Shown one piece after another: positions 7,215 through 15,055 of a stretch of 64,000 nucleotides of DNA (within the stretch, counting starts at the first letter, position 1; every line of letters starts with the position of its first letter). This stretch comes from Methylocella tundrae (GTDB lineage: Bacteria; Pseudomonadota; Alphaproteobacteria; Rhizobiales; Beijerinckiaceae): assembly GCF_038024855.1 (NCBI RefSeq), contig NZ_CP139089.1:3685501-3749500 (forward strand). The letters are read 5' to 3'. The notes below the pieces were generated by a model. That model was not told the origin of the DNA and did no database searches. It worked only from the letters and a program-made list of their open reading frames with translations. Both the position numbers and the translations under genes were made by a program.

Positions 7215-8027
7215 ATGAGAGAGCGTATGCCCTTCCGGCGAATTGGCGTCGAAGACGCGCAGGGTCTCCTCACGCAAGGCGCCCTCGTCCTCGATGTTCG
7301 CGACGCGGACAGCTTTCGCAGAGCCCGCATTGACGGCGCCCATAATGTCTCGACCTTCAACCTTTCAACCGTGATCGAGACCACGCCGAAGAACAAGCCG
7401 GTCCTGATCTATTGCTATCATGGCAACGCCAGCCAGGAATATGCGCGGATCCTCTCCGACTTTGGATTTCTTGATGTCTATAGTCTTGATGGAGGATATG
7501 AGGCCTGGAGCGAAACCCTGCGCGCGTCGCCCGGCGTTCCCCTCGATGATGCGGTGCGGCTCTGGCTCGCTGAAAATGGATTTCCGGCTGGCGGCGTGAA
7601 TGCCGCGATCGACAACGGCTCCACGCCGCTGATGAAGGCAAGCCACAAGGGCCGGTGTGACATCGTGCGCCGGCTGATCGCCGCTGGCGCCCAACTCGGC
7701 CTGAAGAATAACGATGGCAATAACGCGCTCTGGCTTGCATGCGTCGGCGCGCATCTTGATGTCATCGACGCGCTGGTCGAAGCAGGCGTTGATATCAACA
7801 ACCGAAACGACAATGGCGCGACGTCGCTGATGTATGCCTCATCGACGGGAAAGGCGTCCGTCGTCGAGCGCCTTCTTCTGGCCGGCGCCGACATTGCCGT
7901 CGAGACGCTGGACGGCTTCAGCGCGCTCGACATGGCGGCGACGGTCGAATGTCTTACCTTGCTGCGAGCGGCTGCGCGTCTGCGTGACGCCGGCGCCGCG
8001 ACGCTGGCGGCGGGCCATCGCGCGTAG
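7215..8027 (+). CDS. Rhodanese-ankyrin fusion protein
   Basis: The 270-residue protein joins an N-terminal rhodanese domain (about 8-110) to a C-terminal block of ankyrin repeats (about 120-245). The rhodanese active loop reads YCYHGNAS, with Cys where sulfur is carried as persulfide. The repeats are visible as STPLMKASHKGR, NNALWLACVGAH and ATSLMYASSTGK, each followed by a helix and a G(A/V)xI turn. The ATG at 7215 follows GAGGAG, so the in-frame TTG at 7188 is rejected. Rhodaneses encoded in nif clusters are thought to help sulfur transfer for iron-sulfur assembly; ankyrins would dock a partner. It closes the operon; a hairpin lies in the 55-base gap to the convergent kpsT-like gene. Confidence 0.88.
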   Translation: MRERMPFRRIGVEDAQGLLTQGALVLDVRDADSFRRARIDGAHNVSTFNLSTVIETTPKNKPVLIYCYHGNASQEYARILSDFGFLDVYSLDGGYEAWSETLRASPGVPLDDAVRLWLAENGFPAGGVNAAIDNGSTPLMKASHKGRCDIVRRLIAAGAQLGLKNNDGNNALWLACVGAHLDVIDALVEAGVDINNRNDNGATSLMYASSTGKASVVERLLLAGADIAVETLDGFSALDMAATVECLTLLRAAARLRDAGAATLAAGHRA

Positions 8028-8040
8028 CGCGTAATGGTCC
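8012..8040. terminator. Hairpin between convergent genes
   Basis: GGGCCAT (8012-8018) pairs with ATGGTCC (8034-8040) with one G-T pair, and a CGCGC/GCGCG pair extends the stem inward. It sits between the convergent rhodanese-ankyrin and kpsT-like genes. No T-run follows, so terminator function is only suggested. Confidence 0.35.
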
Positions 8041-8081
8041 AAACGACAGGGACGCTGCAGCGGGTTGCGCCGGCTCTCGCT

Positions 8082-8732
8082 TCAGTGAACCTTGCGGTAG
8101 AACTCGATGGCGTCGTCGAGGTCGCCGAAGGCGATCAGCTGGCCGCGGTGAAGCACCAGCCCTCGTTCGCAATAGGCTTTGACGGTGCCGATATCATGCG
8201 ACACCATGATCATGCTGCTGCGGCCGCGCTTTTCGTCAAAGGCCTGGCGCGCCCGCAACGCGAAGCGCGAATCGCCGACGGCGGTGATTTCGTCGACGAG
8301 ATAGCACTCGAAGTCGATCGCCATCGAAAGGCCGAACGCCAGCCGCGCGCCCATGCCGGACGAGTAGGTGCCGACAGGCATGTCGAAATAATTGCCGAGT
8401 TCGGCAAAGTAATCGACGAATTCGATCACGCGCTGCGTGTTGGCGCCATAAATTCGGCTGACGAATTTAACGTTCTCGCGGCCCGTCATCGCTGGATGAA
8501 AGCCGCCGCCAAAACCGAGCGGCCAGGACACTGTGATGTCGCGTTTGACGTGGCCGGAGTTGGGCAGCTCCGTGCCCGCGATCAAGCGCAGAAGCGTCGA
8601 CTTGCCGGCGCCGTTCGGGCCGAAAATGCCGTAGGAGTAGCGCGTGTCGAAGGTGTAGCTCACATTGTCGAGCACAATCTTGCGGTGGTTCTCCGTCTTG
8701 TAGATTTTTGTGACGCCTGCCAGCCGGATCAT
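8082..8732 (-). CDS. kpsT: Capsule polysaccharide ABC exporter, ATP-binding subunit
   Basis: A 216-residue ATPase of the KpsT/Wzt type, which powers export of capsular polysaccharide across the inner membrane. Walker A is GPNGAGKST, the signature is YSSGMGARLA, Walker B is CYLVDEI, followed by the switch histidine in SHDIG. The length matches the short KpsT class without a C-terminal sugar-binding domain. I chose the ATG at 8732 because family members begin MIRL; an upstream ATG at 8750 lacks a ribosome site. It lies next to the kpsE-like gene, close enough for coupling. The permease kpsM is not adjacent, so the transporter is incomplete in this window. Confidence 0.88.
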   Translation of the reverse strand: MIRLAGVTKIYKTENHRKIVLDNVSYTFDTRYSYGIFGPNGAGKSTLLRLIAGTELPNSGHVKRDITVSWPLGFGGGFHPAMTGRENVKFVSRIYGANTQRVIEFVDYFAELGNYFDMPVGTYSSGMGARLAFGLSMAIDFECYLVDEITAVGDSRFALRARQAFDEKRGRSSMIMVSHDIGTVKAYCERGLVLHRGQLIAFGDLDDAIEFYRKVH

Positions 8733-8739
8733 CTGCGCT

Positions 8740-10044
8740 TCATACTCCATATTTGCGTTGCGCCGCGCGCCACGCAGCCATTCCGCCGACATAAAGCAAA
8801 GCCGACGCGGCGAGGCTGAGGAGACTGAAAAGGAATCGGTGCGGATAGGTCGTATCTCGCGCGAGAACCGGATGGACGAACGTCGCGAGATAGACCTTCT
8901 TTCCTTCAGCATTGACGCGCGCTCGCTCGAGGGCGGCCGCGGCCAGGGTATATTGCTTTTCGGCGATCTGGCGTTCGAGCTCCAGTTCGTCGAAGCGGGT
9001 GATCTTGCCGGACAGCGTTTCGCCTTGCGATCCGTCCTGCGACGTCACTTTTTCCTCAAGGCTGGCGATCTGCTCGCCGATAATGTCGAGGCGCGCCCGC
9101 ATGATCTGCACCTGCGGCGCATTGGCGTTGACATTGCCGCGTTCGGCGCCCGTTATATCCTGCTCGAGATGAATTTTCTCAAGCCGCAGCTCCGACACTA
9201 GTTTGGCGATCCCCTCCGCTGTGCGGCGCGGATCGAGGGTCGCCTGCGTGTTGCGAAGATCCCGCAGCGCCACGCGCGCCGCGCTGAGGCGCCCCTCCGC
9301 GCGCGCCAGTTCGCTCTCGGCCTGGTCGACAGCGTCTTTAAGAGCGCGAGTGGAAAGCCCGTTGACCAGACGTTCGCTCAAATCGACTGTCGCATTGGCG
9401 ATCTTGAGCGTTTCGTCCGGCGTGAAGGCGCTGATCTTGACGGTCACAATGCCGGATGGCGCTTCGACCGAGACCTTCATGTGAGAGAGCCAATATTTGA
9501 CAAAGTCTTCGATCGAATCATCGGCGTTGAAGCGAGAAAGCCAATCAATCGAATGGCTGGAATAAAGAGCGCGAAGATCGATGTCCTGTTCGAGCGCCTC
9601 GACGATGGCTTGGCTTTTCAGATAATTGACGACGATCAGGGAATCCTGGACCTGCGTGAAGGAGGCAAGGCCGGTCAGCGCGGAGATGGCGTCGGTTGAG
9701 ACGCGCTCGCCTCCCCTCACCGCAAAACGCGCCTCGGACGTGTATTCGCTGGACGCGATCAGCGAGAAATAGGCGACGGAGGAGACCGCGGGCGCGACGA
9801 ACAGAACGAAAAATCCGATGAGCGCGCTGCGCGACCGGCGCACCTGAGCGAAGCTATGGTAGCCGATTCGCGCGCCAACGGCCCAAGACGGCCGGGCGAC
9901 CCGTCTGCCTTTGGCAAGACGAAGGCTTCGCGCTGCGCGCCGCCATTCCTCCGAAGCGCTCGCCGCCTTCTCGAGAGCGGTGGCATGCGCCTTTGCGAGC
10001 GCGCCGGCCTTGATGTCGGCGGCGTCGGGATCCGCGGCGCTCAA
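8740..10044 (-). CDS. kpsE: Capsule export inner-membrane protein, KpsE family
   Basis: A 434-residue polysaccharide co-polymerase/export protein of the KpsE family, expected to bridge the inner-membrane ABC exporter and the outer-membrane channel. One membrane helix lies near residues 75-100 (SALIGFFVLFVAPAVSS) and a second near the C-terminus (FLFSLLSLAASALLYVGG). Between them is a long periplasmic part rich in heptad-like helices (about 240-340, with AEGRLSAARVALRDL). A family-typical SEARFAVRGG follows the first helix. The N-terminal 70 residues form an alanine-rich cytoplasmic extension. It is transcribed with kpsT. No kpsM, kpsD or glycosyltransferase genes flank it here. Confidence 0.82.
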   Translation of the reverse strand: MSAADPDAADIKAGALAKAHATALEKAASASEEWRRAARSLRLAKGRRVARPSWAVGARIGYHSFAQVRRSRSALIGFFVLFVAPAVSSVAYFSLIASSEYTSEARFAVRGGERVSTDAISALTGLASFTQVQDSLIVVNYLKSQAIVEALEQDIDLRALYSSHSIDWLSRFNADDSIEDFVKYWLSHMKVSVEAPSGIVTVKISAFTPDETLKIANATVDLSERLVNGLSTRALKDAVDQAESELARAEGRLSAARVALRDLRNTQATLDPRRTAEGIAKLVSELRLEKIHLEQDITGAERGNVNANAPQVQIMRARLDIIGEQIASLEEKVTSQDGSQGETLSGKITRFDELELERQIAEKQYTLAAAALERARVNAEGKKVYLATFVHPVLARDTTYPHRFLFSLLSLAASALLYVGGMAAWRAAQRKYGV

Positions 10045-10276
10045 CTTAAGCTTGCTCCATACGGTATTGGTTTCGCTTTCTGCGATGTCCTGGACGTTAT
10101 CCTGCCGCGAATTCCCCGCACGACATCGGACGTCGCTAGCAGATCAATTTGTCCAAACAGCGTCGACGGATACAGGAAAACGAAGCGCCAAGCCAGCGTC
10201 AAGCCCCCCGAAAGCCGGCGAGGACGGCCGGGATTCCGGCGCGCGCATCAAGTTGATGAGCAATGCGAGCAAAAGC

Positions 10277-10699
10277 CTAAAATTTATATTTGACGCCAAC
10301 CTCGGCGCCGGAGCCGAGAGACTGGCCGTTCACGGTCTCGTTATAGCGCTCGATCACGCCCGATGTGCTCACGCCGCCATAAATTGGCTCATTGTTCGCC
10401 TTCCAGTTCATATCCACGCTGAACGGATCGTCTCGCCCGGCGAATGCCTTTTTCGATAGGCTGGGCTCTGCCGGATCGGCAGGACGAGACGGACCGGCGA
10501 CAGCGGCCGCGGGCGTCGCTGCTTTGTCTTTTGACGCAACTCTTTTGGCTAAATGAGGTTTCTTGATAACCGGCCTTGGCCGGGAAGGCGCAAAAGCCGC
10601 GTCGATTTCCGGCGGCGGCTGGATCAAATCGCGGGCGAGAGCGGGCTCAAGCGACAGCGCCGCCATGATCAGCCCGGCGAACAATCCTCCTTTGGCCAC
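10277..10699 (-). CDS. Small exported protein ending in an aromatic residue
   Basis: This 140-residue protein of unknown function begins with a clear Sec signal peptide (VAKGGLFAGLIMAALS, cleavage after ALA) and has a Pro/Ala/Lys-rich low-complexity middle. The C-terminal part (PIYGGVSTSGV, then SGAEVGVKYKF) ends in Phe like outer-membrane beta strands, but it is too short to form a barrel alone. I chose GTG 10699 because GAGGAG lies six bases upstream; an ATG at 10714 overlaps that ribosome site. It lies about 230 bases from the start of kpsE on the same strand. Confidence 0.65.
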   Translation of the reverse strand: MAKGGLFAGLIMAALSLEPALARDLIQPPPEIDAAFAPSRPRPVIKKPHLAKRVASKDKAATPAAAVAGPSRPADPAEPSLSKKAFAGRDDPFSVDMNWKANNEPIYGGVSTSGVIERYNETVNGQSLGSGAEVGVKYKF

Positions 10700-10871
10700 C
10701 GCGCGCTCCTCCATCACAATGCGGCTGGCAGGGTGCAAGCGAATTGCAGCACCATCTTGACCGGCGCCATCTCCGCGGCGATGTGATCCGGCTGGGGGCA
10801 GCGCCGTGCGCGCCTTGGAAAAATGCGATATGCGAGGGGAGACGCCCGAGAACCCCACGCGGAGAAAGCAT

Positions 10872-11201
10872 ATGTACATCGCGATGAATCGCTTCAAAGT
10901 TCTTAAAGACGAGCAAAAGGCCTTCGAAAATGTATGGCTGACGCGTGATTCGCGTCTCGACGAGGTGAAAGGCTTCATCGAATTTCATCTGCTGCGCGGT
11001 CCGGAGCGCGAAGACCATGTGCTCTATTCGTCGCACACGATCTGGGCGAGCCAGGAGGATTTTCTCGCCTGGACAAAATCCGAACAGTTTCGCGCGGCGC
11101 ATCAGAACGCTGGCGAACGCAAGCCGCTCACACTGGGCCATCCCGAATTCGAGGGGTTCGAGGTGATCCAGACGGTCGAAAACCCGAAATTGCGCGGCTG
11201 A
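10872..11201 (+). CDS. Heme-degrading monooxygenase, HmuQ/IsdG type
   Basis: A 109-residue antibiotic-biosynthesis-monooxygenase (ABM) fold protein close to rhizobial HmuQ and to IsdG. Such enzymes open the heme ring to release iron, using a ruffled heme bound by a distal Asn and a proximal His. The Asn is in MNRF at residues 5-8 and the His in AAHQNAG near 77; the conserved Trp of SSHTIW lies between. The ATG at 10872 follows GGAG by eight bases; the longer upstream frame is ignored. It is a single gene between an exported-protein gene and nnrS, with no heme transporter adjacent. The TonB-dependent receptor at the end of the window is the only other iron-uptake gene. Confidence 0.82.
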   Translation: MYIAMNRFKVLKDEQKAFENVWLTRDSRLDEVKGFIEFHLLRGPEREDHVLYSSHTIWASQEDFLAWTKSEQFRAAHQNAGERKPLTLGHPEFEGFEVIQTVENPKLRG

Positions 11202-11263
11202 TCAAAGGGCGGCGCCGGCGCCCGTTGGCGCGCCGAACGCCGCTTTCGTGTTCGTGTTGGCGC

Positions 11264-11303
11264 ATGATGCCGAAAAGTTGGAGACTTTTCGGACCCGCAT
11301 CAT
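11264..11303. repeat. Interrupted palindrome
   Basis: CCGAAAAGT (11270-11278) and ACTTTTCGG (11284-11292) form a perfect 9-base stem with loop TGGAG. An outer pair ATGATG (11264-11269) and CATCAT (11298-11303) extends the symmetry. Similar palindromes are scattered in intergenic regions of many Hyphomicrobiales, to my knowledge. It lies between the heme-oxygenase-like gene and the 3' end of nnrS and could act as a bidirectional terminator. Confidence 0.6.
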
Positions 11304-11424
11304 TCGTTAAAACAAAAGCTTAACTACAGACGATCCAATTCGGTCGGTTTCGGTGCGGACACACCGAACTCTGATCTGGTCAGCGCTTCGACAGGTTGAT
11401 GCCCTGTTAGCAAGCGCTCCGTCG

Positions 11425-12615
11425 TTACCGCGCGTCGCGCGCGCCGATCAGCATCGGCCCGTAGCTCAGAACGAACCCTCCGAAGGCGGCGATCCAGAAG
11501 CATGCCGAGATGATGAGAAGCGGCATGGTCCAGCCCGCGTGGAGGGCGGCGGCGACGCGTGTGATCGCGGCGAGGCTGACAAGGATATATATCAGGCGTG
11601 TGGCGCTATCCGCCGCCAGATCGCGTCCGGTGTGGCCGCGCGTGGCGCGCGTCATCACCGCCAGAATCATTGTGCCGATCGCCCCCGCCGTGAGGGCGTG
11701 AATGGCGGCGCTTTGCGGCAGATCGGCATCGAGCATGGAAAGACCCAGCAAGGCGGCGCCGAGAACCAGCCACGCATAGCCGATATGGAGAATGATGAGC
11801 AGCGGCTCCGCAGCCGTCGCGCCGCCGCGCCAGCGCAGCAGACGCCAGAAGTTGAGCGCCGCGCCGAGCAGAAGCACAAGGCCGATCGCGCCGAAAGTCG
11901 GAAAGAACGCCCAGCCGAACAGGCCCGCATGCAGGACGCCGAGGGAGGCCCGGTCGATGCTCTTGGAGACGGCGGGGAGATTGGCGCCCGGGCGCTTGGC
12001 CAGCCAGTTGCGGGTAAAGCTCGGCACGATCCGGCCCGCCACCACTGAAACCAGCACGATCACGGCGGCAAGTCCGAGACGCCATCCGAGCCCTGTTGGG
12101 ACGGCGACGCCGGCAGCCTCAAGGTGCATCAAGAGATTGGCGACGCCGAGAACGGTCACCGGCGCGACCATCGGCAGATTGCGCCAGTTATGGCCGGCGA
12201 CGATCTCGCGAGCGGCGACCCCAACCAGAAGCGCCGGGAAGGACAGATCCGCGGCGATGGCGAGCCACGCCGGAACGAGCGATGAAACCAGACAGGCGAT
12301 GCGGCCGAGCAGCCACAGCGCGGCCAGCAGCGCCAGCGGCGCGCCGCTGACGGGAAGCCGCCGGGTCCAGTTCGGGATGGCGGTGAGCAGGAAGCCTGCG
12401 ATGGCCGCCATCACGAAGCCGAAGAGCATTTCATGAATGTGCCAGTTGAGCGGATCGAAGCGGCTCGGCGGCGCGGATCCCGTGACAAGCATGACGATCC
12501 AGAGCGCGAGCGCTCCCGCCGACCAGAGGCCGGCCGCCAGAAAGAATGGCCGGAAGCCCTGCGTCAGAAGGGCCGGCGTCGCGCGATTCACCGGGTCTTT
12601 TGCGGCGACGTTCAT
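11425..12615 (-). CDS. nnrS: NnrS family membrane protein
   Basis: A 396-residue protein with about twelve hydrophobic segments, of the NnrS family of heme- and copper-containing membrane proteins linked to relief of nitric-oxide stress. The N-terminal LLTQGFRPFFLAAG segment and NWHIHEMLFGF with its paired His are family hallmarks; further His occur in LMHLEAAG and near HALTAGAIG. It is transcribed 58 bases behind the Crp/Fnr-type regulator on the same strand, a usual pairing in denitrifiers. Its role is probably to protect cells when N-oxides are respired by the nearby nos system; the exact reaction is not known for the family. Confidence 0.9.
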   Translation of the reverse strand: MNVAAKDPVNRATPALLTQGFRPFFLAAGLWSAGALALWIVMLVTGSAPPSRFDPLNWHIHEMLFGFVMAAIAGFLLTAIPNWTRRLPVSGAPLALLAALWLLGRIACLVSSLVPAWLAIAADLSFPALLVGVAAREIVAGHNWRNLPMVAPVTVLGVANLLMHLEAAGVAVPTGLGWRLGLAAVIVLVSVVAGRIVPSFTRNWLAKRPGANLPAVSKSIDRASLGVLHAGLFGWAFFPTFGAIGLVLLLGAALNFWRLLRWRGGATAAEPLLIILHIGYAWLVLGAALLGLSMLDADLPQSAAIHALTAGAIGTMILAVMTRATRGHTGRDLAADSATRLIYILVSLAAITRVAAALHAGWTMPLLIISACFWIAAFGGFVLSYGPMLIGARDAR

Positions 12616-12673
12616 GGCGCGTCTAGAGGTGCGATTTTGAACAGCTGCCAGAAGCAGTTCTGCCGGCTCATCG

Positions 12674-13474
12674 TCAGGCCTTCCTGTCTTGAAAAGGCTT
12701 GATCGGCTCAGGACCGTCGATGAGCGGATCGAGCGGGAAGCGGGCGCGGGCCGCGGCCGCGTCTTCGATGTGCAGGACGTCGCCGCGGATGAGCATTCCG
12801 AACTTCGCCATCCCGGCCAGGGCGCGCGAGAACGTCTCGCGCGTCATGCCGAGCTGCGAGGCGATGAGGCGCTTCTCGAGCGGCAGCCGGACGATGTCTG
12901 TATGAGATTGTCCGAATAGCGCGACGAGATAGCAGCCGACCCGCTCTTCCGCGGAGCGCAGCTTCAGGTTTTTCTGCATGCGCACCTGGCGCCGGAACTG
13001 CGCGGCTTGCCGGCCCAGAATCGCGCGGCAGAAGGCGTGATCCGACGCGATGGCCTCCCGGAACGCTTCCGCCCGGATCAGAAGAAGGTGGGCTTCCTCA
13101 TAGACGCGCGCCCGCATCAGATAGGGCTGATCGCCGATGACGGCGGCGGGAATGACGAGATCTACCGGCAGCAGCAGTTCGATAAGGGTCTCGACCTGAT
13201 TGCGTATGCCTAAAAGCTCGATGCTGCCGGCGAGGAGGAACTGCGCAAAGACCGGCGTCTCCGCTTGCTCGAGCAGCACGCTTCCGGCTGGCACGCGATG
13301 CAGCAGAGCCTCCGCCGCCAGTGCATCCAGCGTTTCAGGTTGAACCTCATGCAGCCAGGCAATCTCCTGGAGCGCCTCACGCGCGGAAGACCAAGACGCC
13401 GGATCTGGAGCATTTACGGGCGCGACAGCCGGGGCTGCGCCGTGCGGTCGATCGGATGGCAGATCCATTTCCAT
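12674..13474 (-). CDS. Crp/Fnr-family regulator, DNR/NNR-like
   Basis: The 266-residue regulator has a cyclic-nucleotide-type effector domain (about 50-165) and a winged helix-turn-helix near 200-240 (IASQLGMTRETFSRAL). The recognition helix carries the E and SR residues typical of readers of TTGAT-N4-ATCAA boxes. The N-terminal cysteine cluster of Fnr is absent, so it should not sense oxygen through an iron-sulfur cluster; NO sensing through heme, as in DNR or NNR, is the likely mode. Its own upstream region holds an exact Fnr box and a CRP-like palindrome. nnrS follows in the same direction, and nosRZDFYLX lies on the other side, so it probably controls the N-oxide block. Confidence 0.85.
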   Translation of the reverse strand: MEMDLPSDRPHGAAPAVAPVNAPDPASWSSAREALQEIAWLHEVQPETLDALAAEALLHRVPAGSVLLEQAETPVFAQFLLAGSIELLGIRNQVETLIELLLPVDLVIPAAVIGDQPYLMRARVYEEAHLLLIRAEAFREAIASDHAFCRAILGRQAAQFRRQVRMQKNLKLRSAEERVGCYLVALFGQSHTDIVRLPLEKRLIASQLGMTRETFSRALAGMAKFGMLIRGDVLHIEDAAAARARFPLDPLIDGPEPIKPFQDRKA

Positions 13475-13517
13475 TCGACTGTCTTCCTTCCCCTGCCGGG
13501 GCCAGAATGCGCTCTAA

Positions 13518-13533
13518 TGTGATGTATCTCACG
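13518..13533. promoter_or_regulatory. CRP-like palindrome
   Basis: TGTGATGTATCTCACG fits TGTGA-N6-TCACA with one mismatch, and the flanking AA/TT extends the symmetry. It lies about 44 bases upstream of the Crp/Fnr-type regulator's start codon. At that distance a bound protein could activate or autorepress. Confidence 0.55.
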
Positions 13534-13562
13534 TTAATATCGCGATTAAATCATTTAGTGCA

Positions 13563-13576
13563 TTGATCCAAATCAA
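13563..13576. promoter_or_regulatory. Exact Fnr/DNR box
   Basis: TTGATCCAAATCAA is a perfect TTGAT-N4-ATCAA site. It lies 89 bases upstream of the Crp/Fnr-family gene and could also face a divergent transcript towards 13577. Autoregulation or control by a global Fnr/FixK protein is the simplest reading. Confidence 0.75.
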
Positions 13577-14010
13577 TGTCATCATGCATCGGGATCTGCA
13601 GGATCGTCCAGCGGCCGCCATCCCTGTCTTGCGCAGGACCGGACATCACAGAGAAAACCATGAGTTGCTTGGTCGCCACCAAACAGCAAGCGTATGTGCG
13701 CAAACATGAGAGGGTCCTCTTCGCATTGAGGCGCTGGGGCGGCCGCCCGCTGACGCCGCGGACGACAGCGGTGGCGCTGGCCGAGCACGACGAACGCGGC
13801 GCATATCTGCGAGCCTCTGAGACGCCAGCCACCGACTTCGGCGCGCCAAGGAGAAGCTGTGCGTGCGCGACGCCGCGCAGGTGGCGCTCGGGCGTCCGAA
13901 AAGTCGCCTATGACCTCCGGTCGCGCGCGTCCGCGATGAGAACAACGTCCAGCCCCAGGGCGTCGCCGGTCGGCTGGCGGCCGGCCGACGCCGGAGGTCT
14001 CCAAATGGCG
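13577..14010. other. Unassigned stretch between the regulator and the ferritin-like gene
   Basis: No gene is convincing here. The plus strand has a frame from 13660 starting MSCLVATKQQAYV, but it runs on as an antisense frame through the ferritin-like gene. Short coding-like pieces appear in other frames, such as KEKLCVRDAAQVALG near 13850-13915 on the plus strand. They are interrupted by stops. The stretch may be a decayed gene that once used the Fnr box. Confidence 0.35.
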
Positions 14011-14883
14011 TCAGTCGGATCTGGCGCCGAGCAGCGTATTGCTCCGCGCGCCCCCGGCCAGGGCGAGGCGGCCAACTATCTCACCGGCGAGACGCTGCGC
14101 CTCCGCCACGACCCGCTCGTCGTCCGCCCGCTCAACGATCATGGCGTACCGGTCGAAGCTTTCCTCGAGCAATCGCAGCCCGTCCGCGGCGCTGCGCAGC
14201 TTCGGTACGGTCGCGGCGCCGGCATTGTCGCCGCTCTCCTGTTCGGCAAGGCGCCGGAAAATTGCCGCATCCGCACTCTCGCCGGCCTCGTCGAGGGCCT
14301 TGGCGAGCGCCGCGTGGGCTGCCGAAGCCTCACTATCCCAACGCCTTGCGAGAATACGCAGGGCGTCCACGCTCGCCACATGTTCGATGAAGACCGGGCG
14401 GTCGGCATGGAAGGCGCGGCGCCGGCAGTGACGCAGCAGGGCGGCATGCTCCAACTCGTCGCGCGCCAGTTCCTCGGCCAGCGCGCGGAGGTCGGGATGT
14501 TCAGCCTCGGCGGCGACGTAGGTGTAGAAGGCGAAGGCGCGCTCCTCGTTGCGCACGGCGAAGGCAAGCGCTTGATAGGCGCTGAGCGAGGCGCCGCTCG
14601 CTTCTTCCTCGTCGTAACCGGTCGGCACTTCCCAGCGCGCGCAAGCGGGGTCGGGCGCGTGACCCAGCATCGTTCTGCCCCGATCTGCGACATGGGTTGC
14701 ATGGCGCTCCTCGATCCCGGCGAGAAAATCGAACCGCGCAGCCATCTCGGTGTCGCCCTGCCGCCCCATGCGCGCCGAAAGGGCGCGGTAGCGCGTCGCG
14801 GCCTCCTGCTCCAAAGCCTCAGCCACCGCCAGGAGTTCATCGACCGACTTTACCGGCGCGGGCAGCTGTCCCGTTCTGCTCAT
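14011..14883 (-). CDS. Ferritin-like (rubrerythrin-type) di-iron protein
   Basis: A 290-residue, almost all-helical protein with two ferritin-like halves. Di-iron ligand motifs are visible as EALEQEA with a following Tyr, GIEERHATH, NEERAFAFY and RDELEHAALL in the first half. The second half is less conserved. It has no signal peptide and no rubredoxin centre. Such proteins handle peroxide or iron, or act as oxygenases; the precise reaction cannot be read from sequence. The ATG at 14883 has GGGGGA upstream. It sits divergently next to nosR with about 170 bases between, so a link to N-oxide or oxidative stress is an inference from position. Confidence 0.7.
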   Translation of the reverse strand: MSRTGQLPAPVKSVDELLAVAEALEQEAATRYRALSARMGRQGDTEMAARFDFLAGIEERHATHVADRGRTMLGHAPDPACARWEVPTGYDEEEASGASLSAYQALAFAVRNEERAFAFYTYVAAEAEHPDLRALAEELARDELEHAALLRHCRRRAFHADRPVFIEHVASVDALRILARRWDSEASAAHAALAKALDEAGESADAAIFRRLAEQESGDNAGAATVPKLRSAADGLRLLEESFDRYAMIVERADDERVVAEAQRLAGEIVGRLALAGGARSNTLLGARSD

Positions 14884-15055
14884 CTTCCATCCCCCGAAAC
14901 CGATCCGCCATGCCATTATCGGCGCATCCTAAGCTAGTTCAAAATACGCGCTCTGTTTGTGTCATAATACGGAGCACGGAACATTATAATGGTAGAGTGG
15001 CCGTTAACCGGGTCGCCAGCGTCAAGTTTATGTTTTCTCGCACGGGGAATATGCT

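Noticed and set aside
13576..14937. Long plus-strand open frame of 453 codons opposite the ferritin-like gene
   Set aside because: It is antisense to a protein with clear di-iron motifs, has no ribosome site and shows no recognisable domain.
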